From NCBI GenBank assembly GCA_035507915.1, contig DATJNS010000239.1:1-9789 (forward strand): 9,789 nucleotides of DNA, in the 5' to 3' direction. Made by a program: the position numbers and the translations under genes. Every line of letters begins with the position of its first letter. Position 1 is the first letter of the stretch. Of the stretch, positions 5,882 through 9,789 are shown piece after piece. The DNA comes from JACQAI01 sp035507915 (GTDB taxonomy: Bacteria > Pseudomonadota > Alphaproteobacteria > Elsterales > Elsteraceae). The notes under the pieces were generated by a model. It ran no database searches, had not been told where the DNA came from, and worked only from the letters and a program-made list of their open reading frames with translations.

Positions 5882-7302
5882 CTAGAAAGCCGGCTCGCCG
5901 ACCGGCTCACTCGCATGCTCCGTGACGAGCTCGAGCTGGCCGACCGTCTCCTTGCCGAACAGCAGCGGCACGCAGGCGCCGACCGCCACCACCACCATGA
6001 TGGTGCCGAAGAATATCGTCGGCGAGCCGGTGTAAGGTTCGAGGAGGAACGGCGTCAGCACGCCGGCGAACAGCCGCGCGGTCGCCTCGCCGAAGAAATG
6101 CCCGCGGCCGCGCAAGGCGGTCGGGAACTGCTCCGACAGGTAGACGCGCACCGCCGTGAAGGACGACAGGACCGTGAAGCCGGTGATGATCGCCCCCGCC
6201 GTCATCGCGACGGTGGCATTGGTGCCAGGCGGTGCGCCATGGCCATCAAGGCGAGCCCCGGGACGGCGCCCGCCAGGCAGTACGTTATGGTCCAGCGCCG
6301 GCCGATGACCTCCATGATGAAGCCGGTGAAGAACTTGCCCGGAATCGTCACCACGAACAGCAGGGTGCTGAGGCCGAAGCTGAGGCTGACCGCCGCGCCC
6401 TGATCGACCAGCGCCTTCGGCACCAGGATCGCCGAGCAGTAGTAGGCGGTTGACGCCGCCGTCGAGCATAGGATGCCGACGATCGTCCAGCGCAACTGCC
6501 CGGCGGCGAACAGCGCCCGGAACGGCGGCAACGTCTCGGGCTGACCGCCGCCCGGGCCGAGATCGGCGACGGTGAGCGGGGTCACGCGGTTGCCGCAGCG
6601 CGCGATCAGCCGGTTGACGGTCTCGACGGCCTTGTGCGGATCGCCGTGGCGCAGGTGCCAGCGCGCGCTCTCGGGCAGGCCGAAATGCACCAGCAACGGC
6701 ACGATGCCGAGCGCGAGGCCGCCCGGCAGCGCGATCAGCCGGAAGCCGTCCGGCATGCCGGCGAGCAGGTAGCCGACGAAGGGCAGCAGGGTGAAGGCGC
6801 TCGCCAGCATGACCTCGAAGATCGCGCCGTAGGTGCGACGATGCTGCTTCGGCATCAGCTCCGCGGCGATCGGGAACGGCGCCGAGATCGCGAAGCCGAG
6901 GCCGACGCCGGTCAGCACGCGGATCACGATCAGCTCCGTGCCGGTCTGCGCCAGCGGGATCAGGAGCGTGAGCCCGGTGCTGATCACGATGCCGATCTGC
7001 ATCACGGTCTTGCGGCTGAAGCGGTCCGAGACCGTCGTGGCAAGCAGCCCGCCGACAACCACCAGCAGGATCGGACCGACCGCGAGCCAGCGCACCTGCG
7101 ATGCCGTCAGCTGCAGCGGCTCCCTGGCGAGCACGAGCAGCGAGCCGCCGAGCGCCAGGTCGTAGCCCTCGACGAACCCGACCGCGCCGAGCACGAGAAT
7201 GATCAGCAGGTGGTGGGTGCTGAACGGAATGCTGTCGAGCTTCTGCCCCAGAACGTGGCTGGCCGGAAGCGTCGACCTGCCCGAGAATCCGGTCGCGCGC
7301 AT
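5882..7302 (-). pseudogene. MFS transporter, interrupted by a one-base frameshift
   Basis: Major facilitator superfamily permease in two frames. The first frame runs from ATG 7302 to a stop at 6202 (366 residues) and holds about nine helices: helix 1 near 30-52 with 'FVEGYDLALGG', motif A 'GGLLATTVSDRFSRK' (84-98), the central 'LPESARWHLRHGDPHKAV', and 'GRRWTITYCLAGAVPGLALMAMAH'. Homology then jumps to the other frame near 6231-6237 and continues 'GTNATVAMTAGAIITGF', 'VYLSEQFPTALRGRGHFF' and the last helices to the stop at 5882. One extra base, for example a third C after CAC at 6232-6234, restores a 473-residue protein of normal size. The start has GGGAGGA 5 bases upstream. Resembles the sugar/aromatic-acid proton symporter branches; substrate unknown. 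It is divergent from the LysR gene, its likely regulator. A true mutation or a sequencing error are both possible. Confidence 0.85.
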
Positions 7303-7365
7303 GTAAGTCCTCCCGTTGTGGCTCGAGCCGGGAGGCGAATGCCGTGACGCGGAGACGCGGCGGCG

Positions 7366-7384
7366 GTCCGGCCTACGGCCGGAC
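7366..7384. repeat. Stem-loop GTCCGGCC-TAC-GGCCGGAC in the MFS leader
   Basis: Perfect 8-bp arms with a 3-base loop, 64 bases upstream of the MFS ATG. No T-run follows on either strand, so it is not a standard terminator. It could be an operator or a structured element in the MFS 5' leader (inference). Confidence 0.45.
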
Positions 7385-7507
7385 AAGGCACGATGGCCTA
7401 AGGGCTCTTACGCCGACGTTTCCTCGCCTCCGTGGCAGCGTGCACCCGCCGCCGTTCGAACGCGTTGCTCCTGTTCACTCGTCGGAGGGTGCTCTGACCG
7501 GCCCCTC

Positions 7508-7520
7508 TCGCCATTGGCGA
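7508..7520. promoter_or_regulatory. LysR-type T-N11-A box (TCGCCA-T-TGGCGA)
   Basis: Perfect 13-bp dyad with T at 7508 and A at 7520, the T-N11-A form of LysR-type regulator boxes. It sits between the divergent MFS and LysR genes, where such regulators usually bind to control both the target and themselves. Placement is 206 bases from the MFS start and about 160-180 from the LysR start candidates. The fit to the rule is seen; binding is inferred. Confidence 0.5.
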
Positions 7521-7612
7521 CGCAATCCCCGCGCGCCGCGCCGGCACTCTAGCGCATCGCCGCCGGCTTTGCCATCGCGCGACGGCCAACAGGGCGCGCG
7601 GCGCGCTGCCGC

Positions 7613-7642
7613 TTGACAGCCAGCGCCGCGGGATACCTGAAT
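7613..7642 (+). promoter_or_regulatory. Possible LysR gene promoter
   Basis: Perfect -35 TTGACA (7613-7618) followed after 18 bases by a poor -10 CTGAAT (7637-7642, three of six matches). A start of transcription near 7650 would leave a short leader of about 30-50 bases. The -35 is convincing, the -10 is not. Confidence 0.35.
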
Positions 7643-7677
7643 CGTCCGACCCTCAGGCTGCGGCGGTGCGCGCATTC

Positions 7678-8625
7678 ATGAAAGCCAACTCCATCATGGA
7701 GTTGCGTCAGCTCCGGTACTTCATCGAGGCCGCCGACCGCAAAAGCTTCAGCCGGGCCGCCGCGACGTTCGGCATCACGCCGCGACGCTTGAGCCGCCAA
7801 ATCCGGCTGCTCGAAGACCAGCTCGGCGCCGCCTTGTTCCACCGCCACAGCCGCGGCGCGTCCCTGACGCAACTTGGCCAGCAGTACTACGACAAGGTGG
7901 GGGCGCTGCCGCGCCGGCTCGACGAGGCGTGGAGCGAGATCCGCGACGTCAAGCACCTCCCGGTCGGCGAGGTCGTGATCGGCGTGCCGAGCCAGCTCGG
8001 CACGGCCGTCATCGTGCCGCTGATCAAACGCTTCGGCGCGCGCCTGCCGCACATCCCGATCCGCGTGAGCGAGAGCTTCAGCTATCAGATCGCCGAGCGG
8101 CTGTTCGACGGCCAGCTCGATCTCGGCATCGTCTACGACCCCGACATGTATCGTAACCTGACCAACATCATGACGGTCGAGGAGGCGCTGTTCCTGATCG
8201 GGCCGGCCGGCGATCCGGCCACCGACCGGTCGTCCATCCCCTTGCGCGACGCGCTGGAGCACCCCCTGGTCGTGCCCGACCTGCCGAGCACGTTGCGGCG
8301 CTGCGTGGCGGACGCCGCGACCAAGCTCGGCGTCGTGCCGCGCTGGGTCTTCGAGCTCGACTCGACCCCGGCCATGAAGCGCTTGGTGATCGACGGCGCG
8401 GGCTACGCAATCCTGCCGCGTGCGGCAGTGCACGATGAGATGCGCCAGGGCCTGTTGTCCGCCACGCGGATCGTCGATCCGGAGGTTGCGCGCGCGGTCG
8501 GCGTGGTCGTCCCGGTCAAGGGCGGCACGCTGCCGGTCGCGATCCAACAGGTCGCAGCCGCCATCGGCGACGCGCTGCGCGATCTGATGGCGAACGGGGT
8601 GTGGGTCGGCCGCGCCGCGGCGTGA
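7678..8625 (+). CDS. LysR-type transcriptional regulator
   Basis: 315-residue DNA-binding regulator. The N-terminal winged helix-turn-helix is typical: 'MELRQLRYFIEAADRKSFSR' (7-26), then 'AAATFGITPRRLSRQIRLLEDQLG' (27-50), with the recognition helix near 33-43. The effector-binding domain (about 96-300) begins 'VGEVVIGVPSQLGTAV' and includes 'SESFSYQIAERLFDGQLDLGIVYDPD' split around residues 140-165. Three starts are possible: GTG 7666, ATG 7678 and ATG 7696. Family alignment favours 7696 (MELRQLRYF), but it lacks a ribosome site and lies in the loop of a palindrome. ATG 7678 has a GGCGGTG 9 bases upstream, so I use it with moderate trust. Divergent from the MFS gene, which is its most likely target; the DUF1989/Rieske genes are less likely. 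The inducer is unknown. Confidence 0.93.
   Translation: MKANSIMELRQLRYFIEAADRKSFSRAAATFGITPRRLSRQIRLLEDQLGAALFHRHSRGASLTQLGQQYYDKVGALPRRLDEAWSEIRDVKHLPVGEVVIGVPSQLGTAVIVPLIKRFGARLPHIPIRVSESFSYQIAERLFDGQLDLGIVYDPDMYRNLTNIMTVEEALFLIGPAGDPATDRSSIPLRDALEHPLVVPDLPSTLRRCVADAATKLGVVPRWVFELDSTPAMKRLVIDGAGYAILPRAAVHDEMRQGLLSATRIVDPEVARAVGVVVPVKGGTLPVAIQQVAAAIGDALRDLMANGVWVGRAAA
7686..7704. repeat. 19-bp perfect palindrome centred on a LysR start codon
   Basis: CAACTCCAT-C-ATGGAGTTG, perfect 9-bp arms around one base. In the mRNA, CAACUCC pairs with GGAGUUG and leaves AUCAU as a 5-base loop that contains part of the AUG at 7696. It could hide that start codon or be an autoregulatory DNA site. The right arm is also coding for the conserved family start (Met-Glu-Leu), which limits how freely it could evolve. 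Confidence 0.5.
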
Positions 8626-8636
8626 TCGCGCCGCGG
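8615..8636. repeat. GC hairpin over the LysR stop codon, between convergent genes
   Basis: CCGCGGCG and CGCCGCGG form an 8-bp stem around TGATCG, with the LysR stop codon (8623-8625) in the loop. It sits in the 18-base gap before the end of the convergent hydrolase gene, where a bidirectional terminator would be expected. No T-run follows on either strand, so termination is only possible. Confidence 0.4.
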
Positions 8637-8643
8637 GCGGTGC

Positions 8644-9615
8644 TCACGCCTCGAGCTGGCGCGCGATGAAGTCCTTGACCGTCTCGCGCGCCTTGTCGGT
8701 CTGCACGCCCTCCTTGGCGACCCACTCGTGCACCGAGTCCTCGAAGAGATGGTACTCGCACGACCCGCCGGCGGCCTTGTAGGCGGCGACGAACTTCTCC
8801 TGCACCGCCGGCAGCACGTTGTCGTCGAGCGCGCCCTGCATGATGAGAAAGGGCACGAGCGCGATCTTCTCCCTGCGGTCGAGGATCTCCTGCGGGTTGG
8901 CCTCGTGGATGGTTTCCCACGGGTTGAAGAAGGTCTTGTTGAACGTGATCATGGTTTCCCGGCCGTGCCGCACCGCGTTTTCGTAGCGCGCGAAGGTGTT
9001 GCTGATCGGCGAGCGCATCGCGACGTAGGCGACGGTGGCGTCGATTTTCGGCGCGGCGGCGAGCGGGATCGCGTTGTAGCGCGGATCGCCGGGTCGCATC
9101 GCCAGGAGCTCGGCGACATGGCCGCCGCTCGACGAGCCGTAGACGCCGAGCTTCGCGGCCGCGCCGTTCCAGCGCGCGGCGTGCGCCTTGAGCCAGCGCA
9201 CGGCGTAGTTGGCGTCGACGACGCAGGCGGGATAGGGCGCTTCCGGCGCGAGCGTCATGTCGACCGCGACGACCAGCAAGCCGCTCGCGGCAAGCGCGCG
9301 GTCCATCGGCTCCTCGGCGCGGCGGTTCTTGCGATTCCACGCGCCGCCATGAAGATCGAGCACGGTCGGGAATGGTCCGCGCCCCTGCGGCTGGTAGATC
9401 CGTGCCATCAGCATCCGGCCGACGCCGTTGCGCCTGAGCTCGACCTCGCTGACGGCGACGTCGAAGCGGCCGGCGGGATCATACGTCGCCGCGCCCTGGC
9501 TCCGGGTCGCCGCCCGCGCGGTCTCGGGCCGCAGCCAGGGCGCAGCCGCGAGGCCGACCGCGACCGCGGGCGCCATCCTCAGGACACGGCGTCGCGTGAG
9601 AGCGTGTGTTGCCAA
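8644..9615 (-). CDS. Tat-exported alpha/beta hydrolase (esterase/lipase-like)
   Basis: 323-residue serine hydrolase of the hormone-sensitive-lipase/BD-FAE-like type. A twin-arginine signal peptide is visible: 'TRRRVLRM' (7-14), a hydrophobic stretch to about 25, and a likely cut after TARA (32-35), so the enzyme acts folded in the periplasm. The core shows the oxyanion-hole 'HGGAW' (89-93), nucleophile S162 in GSSSGG (160-165), D264 in 'GALDDNV' and H296 in 'SVHEW', a complete triad. The start is TTG 9615 with GGGGAGG 5 bases upstream; the next in-frame ATG (codon 14) would remove the twin-arginine motif. It lies 46 bases after gyrB on the same strand and converges on the LysR gene. Probably a carboxylesterase on small esters. 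The substrate is not readable, and a link to the catabolic cluster is not shown. Confidence 0.93.
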   Translation of the reverse strand: MATHALTRRRVLRMAPAVAVGLAAAPWLRPETARAATRSQGAATYDPAGRFDVAVSEVELRRNGVGRMLMARIYQPQGRGPFPTVLDLHGGAWNRKNRRAEEPMDRALAASGLLVVAVDMTLAPEAPYPACVVDANYAVRWLKAHAARWNGAAAKLGVYGSSSGGHVAELLAMRPGDPRYNAIPLAAAPKIDATVAYVAMRSPISNTFARYENAVRHGRETMITFNKTFFNPWETIHEANPQEILDRREKIALVPFLIMQGALDDNVLPAVQEKFVAAYKAAGGSCEYHLFEDSVHEWVAKEGVQTDKARETVKDFIARQLEA

Positions 9616-9620
9616 AGTCG

Positions 9621-9627
9621 CCTCCCC
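9621..9627 (-). promoter_or_regulatory. Ribosome binding site GGGGAGG deciding a TTG start
   Basis: Strong Shine-Dalgarno 5 bases upstream of TTG 9615. It fixes the hydrolase start so that the Tat signal is included. Confidence 0.7.
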
Positions 9628-9661
9628 GATTGTTTGGCGGCGCGGGATCAGCCGCCCGCCG

Positions 9662-9789
9662 CTACACGTCGAGGTTCGAGACCTTGAGGGCGTTGGCCTG
9701 GATGAACTCGCGGCGCGGCTCGACGAGGTCGCCCATCAGGGTGGAGAACACGTCCTCGGCGGCCTCCTCCATGCTGAGCTTGACCTGCA
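9662..9789 (-). CDS. gyrB: DNA gyrase subunit B, C-terminal end (partial)
   Basis: Only the last 41 codons plus two bases and the TAG stop are in the window. The tail contains 'FSTLMGDLVEPRREFIQANA' and ends 'LKVSNLDV', the highly conserved GyrB C-terminus ('LMGD.VEPRREFIQ.NA...NLD'). GyrB is the ATPase subunit of the type II topoisomerase that introduces negative supercoils. The rest lies to the right. A weak 6-bp hairpin (9636-9656) follows but has no U-run. The gene is chromosomal and single-copy, which shows this window is not a plasmid. Confidence 0.95.
   Translation of the reverse strand, partial: QVKLSMEEAAEDVFSTLMGDLVEPRREFIQANALKVSNLDV

Larger units (their letters stand above)
7303..7677. 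other. Divergent MFS-LysR intergenic region
   Basis: 375 bases with no credible gene. The open frames here are arginine- and proline-rich, lack ribosome sites and match nothing I recognise. It holds the MFS ribosome site (7308-7314), a strong hairpin (7366-7384), a 10-bp palindrome CGTTCGAACG (7453-7462), a T-N11-A dyad (7508-7520) and a possible LysR promoter (7613-7642). The length is generous for a simple divergent pair, leaving room for a long MFS leader or several regulator sites. Confidence 0.7.

Noticed and set aside
6202..6245. Programmed ribosomal frameshifting in the MFS gene
   Set aside because: No X-XXY-YYZ slippery heptamer or clear stimulatory structure was seen at the switch, and MFS genes are not known to use it. 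Mutation or sequence error is simpler.
7398..7675. Small frames in the MFS-LysR intergenic region
   Set aside because: Both strands give Arg/Pro/Ala-rich products without ribosome sites or known motifs.
9636..9656. Hairpin GGCGGC-N9-GCCGCC after gyrB as a terminator
   Set aside because: The stem is only 6 bp with a 9-base loop and is followed by AAACAA and not a U-run. Too weak to call.
1..9789. CRISPR array, tRNA/rRNA genes, insertion sequences or attachment sites
   Set aside because: No regularly spaced repeats, cloverleaf-like sequence, transposase or integrase gene, or flanking direct repeats were seen. Gene density and base composition look uniform.

Overview
The window is GC-rich chromosomal DNA, most probably from an alphaproteobacterium. 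The right edge carries the last 41 codons of gyrB, which anchors it to the chromosome, and the gene families, the frequent GTG/TTG starts and the 4-base stop/start overlaps fit this. I cannot place the genus. Genes fill nearly the whole window. The only gap over 300 bases is between the MFS and LysR genes (7303-7677).

Layout. Positions 1-3519 (minus strand) read, in transcription order: a Rieske non-heme iron oxygenase alpha subunit, then a polar-amino-acid-type ABC importer (permease, ATPase, substrate-binding protein, the last cut by the left edge). A 93-base divergent control region (3520-3612) holds an inverted repeat abutting a fair sigma-70-like promoter. It separates these genes from a tightly coupled plus-strand operon (3613-5860): a DUF1989 protein, a flavin-reductase-domain protein starting at TTG, and a D-2-hydroxyacid dehydrogenase, joined by 4-base overlaps. 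A convergent MFS transporter gene (5882-7302, minus) is broken by a one-base frameshift. It is divergent from a LysR-type regulator (7678-8625, plus), and the space between holds a perfect T-N11-A dyad. A Tat-exported alpha/beta hydrolase (8644-9615, minus, TTG start) follows gyrB (9662 to the edge, minus).

How the genes may work together (inference). The importer, oxygenase, DUF1989 protein, flavin reductase and dehydrogenase look like one catabolic unit. A small, probably nitrogen-containing and perhaps N-methylated or amidine/guanidino-like molecule would be taken up by the ABC system and oxidised by the Rieske enzyme. The DUF1989 and dehydrogenase steps would then process it. I do not recognise this gene set as a described pathway. 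No Rieske reductase, urea/guanidine carboxylase or second DUF1989 gene is present in the window. The MFS/LysR pair and the hydrolase are probably separate units. Other notable signals are a palindrome centred on a candidate LysR start codon and two GC-rich hairpins that place a stop codon in the loop.
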